In this document: positions 8,254 through 17,110 of the stretch, in pieces
Layout: each line of letters opens with the position of its first letter
Numbering within the stretch: the first letter of the stretch is position 1
From: Paenibacillus wynnii
Lineage (GTDB): Bacteria > Bacillota > Bacilli > Paenibacillales > Paenibacillaceae
NCBI RefSeq assembly: GCF_000757885.1
Contig: NZ_JQCR01000003.1
Span: 2,294,001 to 2,358,000, forward strand
Direction of reading: 5' to 3'
DNA: 64,000 nucleotides
The notes under the pieces: generated by a model
What the model was told of the DNA's origin: nothing
Database searches by the model: none
The model's input: only the letters and a program-made list of their open reading frames with translations
Position numbers and translations under genes: made by a program

Positions 8254-8327
8254 TAATCTTATAGGAATAATAAAAGAGCCCACTCCCATTCAATCCTAGG
8301 TGAGCAGACTCTTTAAATGATTCTCCC

Positions 8328-8702
8328 TTATTTTTTGGGACCGTAATCGCCCATTTTAATCCCCCAGACCGAATCCTTCTGATAGGCTGCAGCTTCCTGT
8401 AGATCAGGCAGTCTTTCATCCTGCGGATAATGGCGTTCCAAATACATCACAAACGTGCGCCGAAGCCCAACTTCATATTCCAGCTTGTTATACTCGTTCG
8501 GATGTTTCTCCATCTCCGCCAGGTTGGCCTCCCACTTCGGCAATTCTTCAATCGTAGATTGCCCATTTCTAGCATGGTCCGCTAGGACTCGAAGCTCACG
8601 ATATGCCCGTTTTACTTTAGAGGAATATAATTGCTTCTGATTCAAAAAAGTAAGTGCTATAACGACGACCGCGAGACCGATCCATAATATCATTGTGTCC
8701 AT
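8328..8702 (-). CDS. Small membrane-anchored protein, function unknown
   Basis: About 124 aa from ATG 8702, which has GGGGGTG 5 nt upstream; an upstream in-frame start lacks one. One hydrophobic segment near the N-terminus (MILWIGLAVVVIALTFLN) anchors a charged, mostly helical domain (KVKRAYRELRVLADHARN, then HPNEYNKLEYEVGLRRTFVM). I do not recognise the family. It stands alone between araR and a two-gene unit. A weak stem (AAAGAG...CTCTTT, 8274-8315) may end its transcript. Confidence 0.7.
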   Translation of the reverse strand: MDTMILWIGLAVVVIALTFLNQKQLYSSKVKRAYRELRVLADHARNGQSTIEELPKWEANLAEMEKHPNEYNKLEYEVGLRRTFVMYLERHYPQDERLPDLQEAAAYQKDSVWGIKMGDYGPKK

Positions 8703-8777
8703 GTCACCCCCAGCATACATATCCCTCTAATTATACATGCTTATATGCAAAAATGCCCGAAAAATGGGCGACGCTAA

Positions 8778-8826
8778 AAAGGCCCCTTACCCCTTTATAT
8801 GTGTAATAAAAGGGGTAAGGGGCTTT
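8778..8826 (-). terminator. Terminator of the 8865-9462 unit
   Basis: The 17-18 bp stem AAGGCCCCTTACCCCTTT / AAAGGGGTAAGGGGCTTT lies 39 bp after the stop at 8865; on the minus strand it ends in GGCCTTTTTAGC. Confidence 0.9.
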
Positions 8827-8864
8827 CCTCAGATAAAGAACACTCTTCTTGAGATTTTTTTAAG

Positions 8865-9056
8865 TCAATCTACCTCTTTTTGTTCTTCTTGCAGAATCTC
8901 GTGCAGTTGCCGTTTGTCCGCTTGCTGTGACCGTACCTGTGCCTCAAGGTCATCCATATCCGCCTCTGCTGCTGAGAACTCTACATCCTCCGCTTTGGCT
9001 TCATACAACATTTTCATTTTCTCAGTCTTCGAGGGTATTTTCGAATGTTTATCCAC
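8865..9056 (-). CDS. Small YfhD-like protein
   Basis: 63 aa from GTG 9056, with GGGGAA upstream. The acidic, Ala/Glu/Gln-rich sequence contains EDVEFSAAEADMDDLEAQVR, which resembles the DVEFS-x-E-x-AD-x-D-x-EAQ-x-R pattern I associate with the YfhD family of small Bacillales proteins of unknown function. It is very hydrophilic and lacks membrane segments, so it is presumably cytoplasmic. It follows the 9091-9462 gene by 34 bp and is probably cotranscribed. The family assignment is from memory and moderate. Confidence 0.6.
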   Translation of the reverse strand: MDKHSKIPSKTEKMKMLYEAKAEDVEFSAAEADMDDLEAQVRSQQADKRQLHEILQEEQKEVD

Positions 9057-9090
9057 TCCGCATTCCCCTTTCTATTATTACAGGTACTGG

Positions 9091-9462
9091 TTAGATCATT
9101 CCTCCGGCATCCTCAACGATCCTTAAAGCTTGATCAAAGGATTCCGAGTCTACTACAACAGTTAATAAAATATCGCGGCCTGTAGGCCCGCCATCCCCGC
9201 CATGGCTCATCCCACTGGCGCTTACATCTGCAGACGCCAAAATACCGGCCGAACGGCTGTCAATGGACGAATTAAGTGTCATGGTTGCAAGACTTTGAAT
9301 ATCGCCTGTAAGCGGGTTTTGACCCGAGTACCGCTCGTCTCCCGGATATTTGCCGAAGCGGTCTATGGACATATCAATGACTCTCAGCGACTGAAGCTTG
9401 CGTGAGACCGCCTCAGCCTCCTCTGGACTTTTAAAATATGCGAGTATGTTTTTTTCAGACAT
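9091..9462 (-). CDS. Conserved hypothetical protein
   Basis: 123 aa from ATG 9462, with GCGGGGAT upstream. The start (SEKNILAYFKSPEEAEAVSRKLQSL) and end (DILLTVVVDSESFDQALRIVEDAGG) look like two halves of an alpha/beta fold of the kind seen in small ferredoxin-like or stress-protein-17M-like domains, with a Gly/Ser-rich stretch between them. There is no signal peptide or membrane helix. It heads a two-gene unit with the YfhD-like gene. I cannot assign a function; a stress-related role is only a guess from domain flavour. Confidence 0.65.
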   Translation of the reverse strand: MSEKNILAYFKSPEEAEAVSRKLQSLRVIDMSIDRFGKYPGDERYSGQNPLTGDIQSLATMTLNSSIDSRSAGILASADVSASGMSHGGDGGPTGRDILLTVVVDSESFDQALRIVEDAGGMI

Positions 9463-9560
9463 GTTTATCCCCGCTCTCTTTTGAGGTCAGTACCGCTTAG
9501 GAGCGTACCTGCATTTAGTGTGGCTAGAACATTTTACATTTATACAAGAGATTACAGCAA

Positions 9561-9596
9561 AAAAGCAGGCTAAGAATAAATCTTAGCCTGCTTCAT
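9561..9596 (-). terminator. Terminator of the heat-shock operon
   Basis: The stem AAGCAGGCTAAGA / TCTTAGCCTGCTT is followed on the minus strand by TTTTTTGC. It lies about 30 bp after the dnaJ stop. Confidence 0.92.
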
Positions 9597-9624
9597 ATGA
9601 TGAACTTAATAGATTAACGCTTAA

Positions 9625-10752
9625 TCAGTCTCCGCGAAAGGCACGCTTCATACGGTCAAAGAAGGATTGCTCCTGCTCATGCGTATGTGCGCCGTCATGA
9701 GATGAGAATTGACGCAGAAGGTCTTTTTGCTCATCGCTTAGCTTGCTTGGAGTGACTACGATTACTCTGACATGCTGATCGCCTTGACCGGTTCCCCGCA
9801 AACGCGGAACCCCTTTTCCTTTGAGTCGGAAGAAGGTACCTGTCTGGGTTCCAGCAGGAATCTTAAGTTTTACTTTTTCCGACAGGGTCGGAATTTCGAT
9901 CTCATCACCTAAGGCTGCCTGTGTGAAGGTGAGTGGAATCTCGCATAAAATATCATCGTTTTCACGTACGAAAAAGTCATGTGGTTTAACACGAATAATA
10001 ATATACAGGTCTCCGGCAGGACCACCGCGATGGCCGCCTTCTCCTTCACCCGTCATACGAAGCTGTGCACCGTCATCCACTCCGCCAGGAATGCGAACAT
10101 GGATCTTACGCTGTTTCTTCACCTTGCCGGCACCGCTGCAAGTGTTACATTTTTCCTTAATAATCTTACCTGTACCACTACAATGAGAGCACGGACGCCG
10201 ATTACGCATTTGTCCAAGCGGTGTATTCTGTACAAACTCCTGCTGGCCGCTACCTTTACATACGTTACATGTATCCGGCTTCGTTCCAGGTTTAGCCCCG
10301 GAGCCAAAGCAGGTGTCGCATGTCTCGGTACGCGGAATGGTAATATCGGATTCCTTGCCAAATACCGCTTCCTTGAATTCAATGGTCATGGTATATTGCA
10401 AATCGCTGCCGCGCTGCGGAGCATTAGGATCTCTACGACCGCCGCCACCGCCGAAAAACATATCAAAGATATCGCCTAGGCCACCACCGAAGTCTCCGCC
10501 GCCGCCGAAGCCGCCGCCCATCCCTTGATTAGGGTCCATATGTCCATATTGGTCATATCTTGCACGCTGCTGTCCGTCGCTAAGGACGTCATAAGCTTCT
10601 TTTACTTCCTTGAACTTCGTCTCAGCGTCACTAGCTTTATTCACGTCCGGATGATATTGGCGTGCCAACTTACGGTACGCTTTCTTTACCTCATCCTCCG
10701 AAGCGTCTTTGCCTAAGCCGAGCACATCATAATAATCACGTTTATCTGCCAC
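9625..10752 (-). CDS. dnaJ: Chaperone DnaJ (Hsp40)
   Basis: 375 aa from GTG 10752 (MADKRDYYDVLGLG). A GTG three codons earlier overlaps the ribosome site itself (GGAGGTG, 10759-10765), so the second GTG, 6 nt downstream, is the better start. The J domain has the HPD motif (QYHPDVNK), followed by a Gly/Phe-rich linker (about residues 75-105), four zinc-binding CxxCxGxG repeats (CDTCFGSG, CNVCKGSG, CSHCSGTG, CNTCSGAG) and the C-terminal substrate-binding domains. It delivers unfolded clients to DnaK and stimulates its ATPase. It is the last gene of hrcA-grpE-dnaK-dnaJ, 108 bp after dnaK with a hairpin in the gap. Confidence 0.98.
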   Translation of the reverse strand: MADKRDYYDVLGLGKDASEDEVKKAYRKLARQYHPDVNKASDAETKFKEVKEAYDVLSDGQQRARYDQYGHMDPNQGMGGGFGGGGDFGGGLGDIFDMFFGGGGGRRDPNAPQRGSDLQYTMTIEFKEAVFGKESDITIPRTETCDTCFGSGAKPGTKPDTCNVCKGSGQQEFVQNTPLGQMRNRRPCSHCSGTGKIIKEKCNTCSGAGKVKKQRKIHVRIPGGVDDGAQLRMTGEGEGGHRGGPAGDLYIIIRVKPHDFFVRENDDILCEIPLTFTQAALGDEIEIPTLSEKVKLKIPAGTQTGTFFRLKGKGVPRLRGTGQGDQHVRVIVVTPSKLSDEQKDLLRQFSSHDGAHTHEQEQSFFDRMKRAFRGD

Positions 10753-10795
10753 TGCTTTCACCTCCGTACATTAAATGTCTCTATTACAATCAAAA

Positions 10796-10834
10796 GGAAA
10801 GCCAAAACACGGGATGCTCCGGTTTTGACCTTCC
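10796..10834 (-). other. Hairpin between dnaK and dnaJ
   Basis: Arms GGAAAGCCAAAAC (10796-10808) and GTTTTGACCTTCC (10822-10834) pair with two mismatches. On the minus strand TTTTG follows. It may be a partial terminator or processing site that sets dnaJ below dnaK. Confidence 0.5.
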
Positions 10835-10860
10835 CCTTTTAGCACAGGTATCGTTTAAGG

Positions 10861-12708
10861 TTACCCTTGATTCTTATCTTCGTCAACAACCTCATAGTCT
10901 GCGTCTACTACGTTGTCCTTCTTGAAGTTGTTGTCCTGAGCTTCTTGACCGTCTGCGGCTCCCTCTTGGGCTCCTGCAGCCTGCTCGTATAGCTTCGCGG
11001 ACAATTGTTGCACAATCTCTGTCAACGCCTCTGTAGCGGCATTAATTTCTTCAAGATTGTCGGATTCGAGGGCCGATTTCACTTTTTCCTTAGCTTCGTT
11101 TGCTTTTTCCACTTCGGAAGCTTCTACTTTATCGCCCAGGTCTTTAATGAGCTTCTCTGTAGAATATACCAGTTGGTCAGCACCGTTTTTCGCTTCAACC
11201 ATTTCCTTACGCTTACGGTCTTCCTCAGCATGAAGCTCGGCATCTTTCATCATTTGCTCTACTTCAGCATCGCTCAAGCCGCTGGAAGAAGTAATGGTGA
11301 TTTTTTGGCTCTTGTTCGTGCCTTTATCTGTTGCAGATACATTCACGATACCGTTGGCATCAATATCGAAGGTAACCTCGATTTGCGGAACTCCGCGTTG
11401 TGCCGGTGGAATATCATTCAGCATAAAGCGTCCCAGGGTCTTGTTGCCGTTCGCCATTTGGCGCTCACCTTGAAGAACGTGGATTTCTACGCTTGGTTGG
11501 TTATCAGCAAAAGTAGAGAACACTTGGGATTTGCTAGTAGGGATCGTTGTGTTGCGCTCGATCATCTTCGTGAACACGCCGCCTGCAGTTTCAATACCCA
11601 GGGAGAGCGGAGTTACGTCAAGCAATACAACATCTTTAACATCACCAGTCAATACGCCCGCTTGAACAGCTGCACCCAGGGCTACAACTTCATCCGGGTT
11701 AACACCTTTATGAGGGTCCTTACCAGTCAGCTTCTTAATAGCATCCTGTACTGCAGGAATACGTGTAGAACCACCTACAAGCACAATTCTGTGAAGATCA
11801 GCCGGAGTCATACCCGCATCATTTAATGCTTGACGTGTTGGGCCCAAAGTACGCTCAACCAAACTTTCAGTCAGCTCATCAAATTTCGCACGAGTCAAGT
11901 TGATTTCCAAATGCTGTGGCACTCCGTCAGCAACGGTAATGAACGGCAAGGAAACTGTAGTTGTCATAACACCGGAGAGTTCTTTTTTAGCTTTCTCAGC
12001 TGCATCTTTCAAACGTTGTACAGCGGCTTTATCTTTGCTAAGGTCAATGCCTTGTTCTTTTTTGAATTCAGATACTAGGTAGTCCATAACCAATTGGTCA
12101 AAATCATCTCCACCAAGACGGTTATCACCACTTGTTGCTTTTACTTCGAAGAAGCCATCGCCAAGTTCCAGAATGGATACGTCGAACGTACCGCCACCAA
12201 GGTCATATACGAGGATAGTGTGGTCTTCGGATTTCTCCAAACCGTATGCCAATGCTGCTGCTGTAGGCTCGTTTACAATACGAAGGACTTCCAAACCAGC
12301 AATTTTACCTGCATCTTTAGTAGCTTGACGCTGACTGTCATTGAAGTAAGCAGGAACGGTAATAACGGCTTGAGTCACTGTCTGACCCAGATAAGCTTCT
12401 GCATCAGCTTTCAGCTTTTGCAGGATCATAGCTGAAATTTCTTGAGCGGAATAGTCTTTACCGTCAATCGTTTCCTTGTGGCCTGTACCCATGTGACGTT
12501 TGATAGAGCTGATTGTGCGATCCGGATTAGTGATCGCTTGGCGTTTTGCCGTTTCACCGACAACACGCTCGCCGTCTTTCTTGAAACCTACAACCGATGG
12601 GGTTGTACGCGCGCCTTCTGGGTTAGGGATAACAACGGCTTCGCCGCCTTCCATAACTGCTACGCAAGAGTTGGTGGTTCCTAAGTCGATACCAATTACT
12701 TTACTCAA
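10861..12708 (-). CDS. dnaK: Chaperone DnaK (Hsp70)
   Basis: 615 aa, full length. The start is TTG 12708 behind AAGGAGG (spacing about 9), giving MSKVIGIDLGTTNSCVAV. The nucleotide-binding domain carries IGIDLGTTNS, VYDLGGGTFDVSI and VLVGGSTRIPAV; the linker and substrate-binding domain begin around DVTPLSLGIETAGG; the C-terminal tail is acidic and ends DADYEVVDEDKNQG. It folds and protects proteins in an ATP cycle driven by DnaJ and GrpE. It is the third gene of the HrcA-controlled operon. No defect is seen. Confidence 0.99.
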   Translation of the reverse strand: MSKVIGIDLGTTNSCVAVMEGGEAVVIPNPEGARTTPSVVGFKKDGERVVGETAKRQAITNPDRTISSIKRHMGTGHKETIDGKDYSAQEISAMILQKLKADAEAYLGQTVTQAVITVPAYFNDSQRQATKDAGKIAGLEVLRIVNEPTAAALAYGLEKSEDHTILVYDLGGGTFDVSILELGDGFFEVKATSGDNRLGGDDFDQLVMDYLVSEFKKEQGIDLSKDKAAVQRLKDAAEKAKKELSGVMTTTVSLPFITVADGVPQHLEINLTRAKFDELTESLVERTLGPTRQALNDAGMTPADLHRIVLVGGSTRIPAVQDAIKKLTGKDPHKGVNPDEVVALGAAVQAGVLTGDVKDVVLLDVTPLSLGIETAGGVFTKMIERNTTIPTSKSQVFSTFADNQPSVEIHVLQGERQMANGNKTLGRFMLNDIPPAQRGVPQIEVTFDIDANGIVNVSATDKGTNKSQKITITSSSGLSDAEVEQMMKDAELHAEEDRKRKEMVEAKNGADQLVYSTEKLIKDLGDKVEASEVEKANEAKEKVKSALESDNLEEINAATEALTEIVQQLSAKLYEQAAGAQEGAADGQEAQDNNFKKDNVVDADYEVVDEDKNQG

Positions 12709-12843
12709 TGTATTTTGCCTCCTTGAATTTTTACTGGGAGCTGCGCTCCTCTGAAAATAATTATGTGCTGTAACCTTATAATCACGATTAGATCATACTG
12801 CCGCTTGGTTGGCGGACAGAAACTGCCAGCCTATATAGACAGA

Positions 12844-13428
12844 CTACATGCTGACTTTGACCATGGCAGGACGAAGTACCTTATCCTTCAGGAGATAGCC
12901 CTTTTGGACTTCCTCTGTCACGATACCTTCTTCGTGCTCCTCGCTCTCCACCTGCATAATGGCCTGATGATATTCAGGGTTAAAGGGCTGTGCTACTGTT
13001 TCCATTGCTGTAAGTCCCTCGTTCTTCAGAATCCCTTCCAACTGGCGGAAAATCATATTCACACCTTTTGTAAAAGCTTCAAATTCAGGAGTAGCCGGAG
13101 CCGTTGCCAATGCACGTTCGAAATTATCCATAACCGGGAGCAATTCCGTTACGAGCTTAGAAGTAGCATATTGCGCTAATTCTTCTTTCTCCTTCAAAGT
13201 ACGACGGCGGAAGTTATCGAAATCAGCCTGTACACGTAATGCACGTCCCTGGAATTCGTCAGCAAGACCTTGCAGGCGCTTGAGTTCATCTCCGTCACTA
13301 ACCTCACTGACTTCCTCTGCCGTGAAGGCATCGGTCTCAGAGACCGTCTCAGCTGTATCGGCTGCAGGGTTCTCATTTGTATCATTATCTTGAATTTCGT
13401 TGGAATCTTGAACTTGTTCCTCTTTCAA
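12844..13428 (-). CDS. grpE: Nucleotide exchange factor GrpE
   Basis: 194 aa. The start is TTG 13428 with AAGGAGG about 9 nt upstream. An acidic, disordered N-terminus (to about residue 60) precedes the long coiled-coil dimerisation helix (RLQGLADEFQGRALRVQADF, DNFRRRTLKEKEELAQYAT) and the beta domain that contacts DnaK (QPFNPEYHQAIMQVE, VQKGYLLKDKVLRPAMVKVS). It releases ADP from DnaK. The gene lies between hrcA (37 bp away) and dnaK (135 bp). Confidence 0.98.
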   Translation of the reverse strand: MKEEQVQDSNEIQDNDTNENPAADTAETVSETDAFTAEEVSEVSDGDELKRLQGLADEFQGRALRVQADFDNFRRRTLKEKEELAQYATSKLVTELLPVMDNFERALATAPATPEFEAFTKGVNMIFRQLEGILKNEGLTAMETVAQPFNPEYHQAIMQVESEEHEEGIVTEEVQKGYLLKDKVLRPAMVKVSM

Positions 13429-13465
13429 GTTGTCTTCACCTCCTTAAAGTAATCACGACTTAAGT

Positions 13466-14497
13466 TCACTTATACCAGTGTGCCAGCATCGCTGTCAAAT
13501 CTCTAGACAGAATGCCCAAAATACCCATAACCCTTGCATATTCCATTCGAGTCGGCCCTAAGATCCCTATGCTCCCCAGGGCCTGCCCGTCAAGTGAATA
13601 AGTCGCTGTTATCAGACTGCAGTTGGCGATCGCTTCATGGCTGTTCTCCGTCCCTATACGGACTTGAATTCCTGTTCCGCCGGCTGCCGGGGACAGCATT
13701 TTAAGCAAAGTGGGTGTTTCCTCAAGAAGATCTAGAATATGTTTAACCTTATCAACATCCTTGAACTCAGGCTGATTCAGCATATTCGTTGCCCCGCTAA
13801 GGTAAATCCGCTGCTCCTGATCACTCTCAAGTGCCGTGTCCAACACCTGCATTAATTCTTCATAGTGGGAGATATGCCGCTGCATCTCTTCGCCAAGTTC
13901 CGAATAAAGTCTACTCTTCAGCTTATAGAGAGGTACATTAACCAGCTTGCTGTTAAGCATGTTGACCACTTTCTCCATATCTGAAACCGAAATCTCCGGC
14001 GGAATATTCACCGTACGATTCTCAACCTGTCCCGTGCTGGTAACAATAATGGCCACTGCCGTTGTTTCATTAAGAGGCAGTAATTGAAAATGGCGCAAAG
14101 AAGTATGAAAAACCTCCGGTCCCAGCAGGATGGAAGTGTAATTCGTCATATTAGAAAGGATCATCGCCGCATGTTGATTAACCTGCTCCATTGCATTCAG
14201 CTTCTCTGCGAAAAAAGCACGGATGGTGCCCACTTCTGCAGATTCGGCGGAATTCCAAGGGACCAGGTGATCCACGTAATAACGATATCCCTTATGAGAG
14301 GGTATTCGGCCTGCAGAGGTATGCGGCTGTTCGAGATACCCCAGATCCTCCAGGTCAGCCATTTCATTGCGGATCGTAGCAGGACTGTATCCTACATCTC
14401 CGCGTTTAGAGATACTGCGTGAGCCCACGGGCTCAGCCGAAGAAATATAATCATCAACTATGGCATTAAGTATCATTCTTTGGCGTTCAGTCAACAT
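13466..14497 (-). CDS. hrcA: Heat-inducible transcription repressor HrcA
   Basis: 343 aa from ATG 14497, with AGGAGG upstream. The N-terminal winged helix (LNAIVDDYISSAEPVGSRSI, YSPATIRNEMADLEDLGYLE) binds CIRCE; the C-terminal GAF-like domain (LGSIGILGPTRMEYARVMGI) is typical. HrcA represses class I heat-shock genes and needs GroEL for folding, so it releases when the chaperone is titrated. A perfect CIRCE site lies 36 bp upstream, showing autoregulation of the whole hrcA-grpE-dnaK-dnaJ operon. In Bacillus hemW directly precedes hrcA; here about 14 kb of other genes intervene. Confidence 0.98.
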   Translation of the reverse strand: MLTERQRMILNAIVDDYISSAEPVGSRSISKRGDVGYSPATIRNEMADLEDLGYLEQPHTSAGRIPSHKGYRYYVDHLVPWNSAESAEVGTIRAFFAEKLNAMEQVNQHAAMILSNMTNYTSILLGPEVFHTSLRHFQLLPLNETTAVAIIVTSTGQVENRTVNIPPEISVSDMEKVVNMLNSKLVNVPLYKLKSRLYSELGEEMQRHISHYEELMQVLDTALESDQEQRIYLSGATNMLNQPEFKDVDKVKHILDLLEETPTLLKMLSPAAGGTGIQVRIGTENSHEAIANCSLITATYSLDGQALGSIGILGPTRMEYARVMGILGILSRDLTAMLAHWYK

Positions 14498-14532
14498 GTT
14501 ATTTTCCTCCTATCGGCTGTAGCTCACATTCG

Positions 14533-14559
14533 TTAGCACTCGACAGAGATGAGTGCTAA
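14533..14559. promoter_or_regulatory. CIRCE operator
   Basis: TTAGCACTC - N9 - GAGTGCTAA matches the CIRCE consensus exactly. It lies just upstream of hrcA. A TTGACA -35-like box on the minus strand is at 14595-14600; the -10 box is not clear (GTATTT at 17 bp spacing). Confidence 0.98.
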
Positions 14560-14573
14560 TCACTAATACAAAA

Positions 14574-14613
14574 ATACCAAACTGACATTGCCATTGTCAA
14601 GTCAGTTCGGTAT
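14574..14613 (-). terminator. Terminator of the sugar ABC/GH31 operon
   Basis: Stem ATACC-AA-ACTGAC / GTCAGT-TC-GGTAT, followed on the minus strand by TTTTTGT. It lies 16 bp after the GH31 stop, and its sequence also contains the possible -35 box of hrcA, so the operon end and the hrcA promoter overlap. Confidence 0.8.
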
Positions 14614-14628
14614 CTTGTGTATCGTTAT

Positions 14629-17091
14629 TTAAGAGAAATTCTGGTTAGTTAGGCCGTGAACGAATAATTCCATCTCAACAAAGGGATTAGGTACATGCAA
14701 CTTCAATTCCTGAGTTTCTTCTTCGTAGCTCCAAGTGCCACCCATTTCCTCCAACGTTTCGTTTCCTTTAGATGTAATAACGTCGATGGCTTTCGGTACA
14801 AAACACATCCACTTTACATTTAAATCAATCATGTTCCGCTCCGTGGCTAATCCTTTTAATTGATATTTGAGCTTCAGCCTTAATGAATTCTCATCAGTCG
14901 TGACTGTAGTGGTTATGAGATTGTAAACACCCTTCTCATAAGCGTACGTATGGGCATCATCCTCATACCAATGATTATAGGACTCACTACTGCACACACC
15001 TGGATAGATACTAAGAGTTACAGTAGCCTGTTCATTTAATATAGGCTTCCATTGATCATCTATTAGTTCAGGAAGTGCTGTCCCTGCCTTGACATACAGC
15101 GGCATTACATGAATTGGGGCATGTGCTAGAATATGACGGGGGCCTTCATGACGTTCACCCGTCCAATAATCTACCCATTCGCCTTCAGGTAAATAAACCA
15201 CACGATACTCCGTATTAGGACGAAGGACGGGAGCAACAAGCAGGTTACTGCCTACCATAAACTGATCGCATAAATTATGAACGCTACGATCATTTGGGTA
15301 TTCAAGAATTAAGGGACGCATAACCGGTAAACCCGTCTTATGTGCTTCATAGAATACCGTGTACAGGTAAGGCATGAGACGATAGCGTAAACGAATATAC
15401 TTTTTGCAGATTTCTTCGATGTGCGAACCAAATGACCAAGGCTCTTGATATACGGAATCTAGAACACTATGATTCCGGCAGTATGGGAAGAATACACCCG
15501 CCTGCGTCCAACGCGCCAGTAACTCTGGAGTAGCATGATGGGAAAAACCGCCGATATCCGATCCGGAGAAGGGCTGACCGGATAACCCCAAGTTCAGAAC
15601 CATTGGAATAGCCATGGAGAGATGTTCCCAGAAACTGCGATTATCTCCAGTCCAAGTTGCTGCATACTTCTGAACACCAGCATAACCTGCTCGTGTAAGC
15701 ACGAAAGGACGTTCACCTTTCAATTGTTTCTTCAAACCTTGCTGCGTAGCCATCGACATCAGCATCCCGTAAAGATTGTGAAGCTCACGGTGTGTTCTCG
15801 GATTGCCATCGTTTCCATGTACTACGTCAAGATCCATGGTTTTGGTAGCATTAAATACCGCAGGCTCATTCATATCGTTCCAGATTCCATAAATGCCGAG
15901 ATCCGTATAATACCTATGCTGTTCTTCCCACCACAAGCGTACCTCTTCTACTGTGAAGTCAGGAAACGCGCTTGCTCCAGGCCATACATTGCCAATGAAC
16001 AAGTCGCCTTCCATCTTGCGGCAGAAGTAATCCTTTTTTATGCCTTCCTGATAGGGGGGATACTCGGGATCCTTTTTGATACCCGGATCAACAATGGGAA
16101 CAATACGTATCCCCATTTCATTTAATTCACGGATCATCTTGGCGGGATTCGGAAATCGTATCGGATCAAAGGTAAATACCCGATACTCATCCATATAATG
16201 AATGTCAAGATAAATGACATCACAAGGGATTTGTTTATCACGGAAATTTCTAGCGAGTGCAATAACCTCTTTTTGGTCCATATAACTGTACCGAGATTGG
16301 TGATATCCGATGGCCCAAGCCGGCGGAAGTTCCATACGACCAGTCAGACCGCTGTATCGTTTCACCACATCTTTCAAGTCGGGGCCATAAACGAAGTAAT
16401 AATCGATGGTGCCTGAGTCTATTTGAAAAGTGTAGTGATTATCGTTAGAACGCATGTCAAACGAGGTCCTTCCCGGATTATCGAGGAATATTCCATAGAC
16501 GGGCTTATTGTAACGAAAATGAATTAAGAATGGAATGGATACATACAAACATTCGATTTCGGGTACATGCGGATCAAATACATCCGAATTCCACATATCA
16601 TATTTCTCACCTTTTTTATCCAAAAAGTTTGTTTTCTCACCTAACCCATAAATATGGGAATCCAGATCCATTTGTTTTCGACAACCATACTTGCCTCTAC
16701 CGCTTTGAAATACCTCTTCCTCTCTCGAAATCAGATCTCCATCCGCGCTATAGAAATCCAGCAGTCCAGTTTCTTTATGTACAACAACGGTTATTGCCGG
16801 AAGTATTAATTTGTATACATCCGAGCTCTCTTCCAATCGCACATCAACTTCAATGAATTCGTCTGCTTGGACTGCAATTGTGGTACGTAAATCAATACGA
16901 TGATCCAGCAACATTCTCACACGAACTATATGATCATTAACAGGTTGCAGCATAATTGAAGCATTTTCACCTTTGAATAGGAATACCCCTAATTCATATT
17001 TAACCGATTCAATGGAACCCATGACCCATTTGTTGGAAGTGACAACGGAATGGGTACTGTGGTCCGGATGAATCGTTTCGCTAGTTTTCAT
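14629..17091 (-). CDS. Alpha-glucosidase, GH31 family
   Basis: 820 aa from ATG 17091, with AGGAGA upstream. The N-terminal galactose-mutarotase-like domain (to about 250) is followed by the GH31 catalytic barrel: WAIGYHQSRYSYMDQKEV, IPCDVIYLDIHYMD and the signature GIWNDMNEP, whose Asp406 is the expected nucleophile; SGSDIGGFSHHATPELLARW follows near the acid/base region. C-terminal beta domains complete the usual length. There is no signal peptide, so it should act in the cytoplasm on imported oligosaccharides, releasing sugars from non-reducing ends. GH31 also covers alpha-xylosidases, so substrate is not certain; the neighbouring GH13 enzyme favours alpha-glucans. It is the last gene of the operon with the ABC importer, 19 bp after the permease gene. 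Confidence 0.92.
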   Translation of the reverse strand: MKTSETIHPDHSTHSVVTSNKWVMGSIESVKYELGVFLFKGENASIMLQPVNDHIVRVRMLLDHRIDLRTTIAVQADEFIEVDVRLEESSDVYKLILPAITVVVHKETGLLDFYSADGDLISREEEVFQSGRGKYGCRKQMDLDSHIYGLGEKTNFLDKKGEKYDMWNSDVFDPHVPEIECLYVSIPFLIHFRYNKPVYGIFLDNPGRTSFDMRSNDNHYTFQIDSGTIDYYFVYGPDLKDVVKRYSGLTGRMELPPAWAIGYHQSRYSYMDQKEVIALARNFRDKQIPCDVIYLDIHYMDEYRVFTFDPIRFPNPAKMIRELNEMGIRIVPIVDPGIKKDPEYPPYQEGIKKDYFCRKMEGDLFIGNVWPGASAFPDFTVEEVRLWWEEQHRYYTDLGIYGIWNDMNEPAVFNATKTMDLDVVHGNDGNPRTHRELHNLYGMLMSMATQQGLKKQLKGERPFVLTRAGYAGVQKYAATWTGDNRSFWEHLSMAIPMVLNLGLSGQPFSGSDIGGFSHHATPELLARWTQAGVFFPYCRNHSVLDSVYQEPWSFGSHIEEICKKYIRLRYRLMPYLYTVFYEAHKTGLPVMRPLILEYPNDRSVHNLCDQFMVGSNLLVAPVLRPNTEYRVVYLPEGEWVDYWTGERHEGPRHILAHAPIHVMPLYVKAGTALPELIDDQWKPILNEQATVTLSIYPGVCSSESYNHWYEDDAHTYAYEKGVYNLITTTVTTDENSLRLKLKYQLKGLATERNMIDLNVKWMCFVPKAIDVITSKGNETLEEMGGTWSYEEETQELKLHVPNPFVEMELFVHGLTNQNFS

Positions 17092-17110
17092 AAATAACTC
17101 TCCTATTTCA

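Noticed and set aside
11005..11826. 273-codon plus-strand open frame
   Set aside because: It is fully antisense to dnaK, rich in Cys and Phe, with no ribosome site; a codon-bias shadow.
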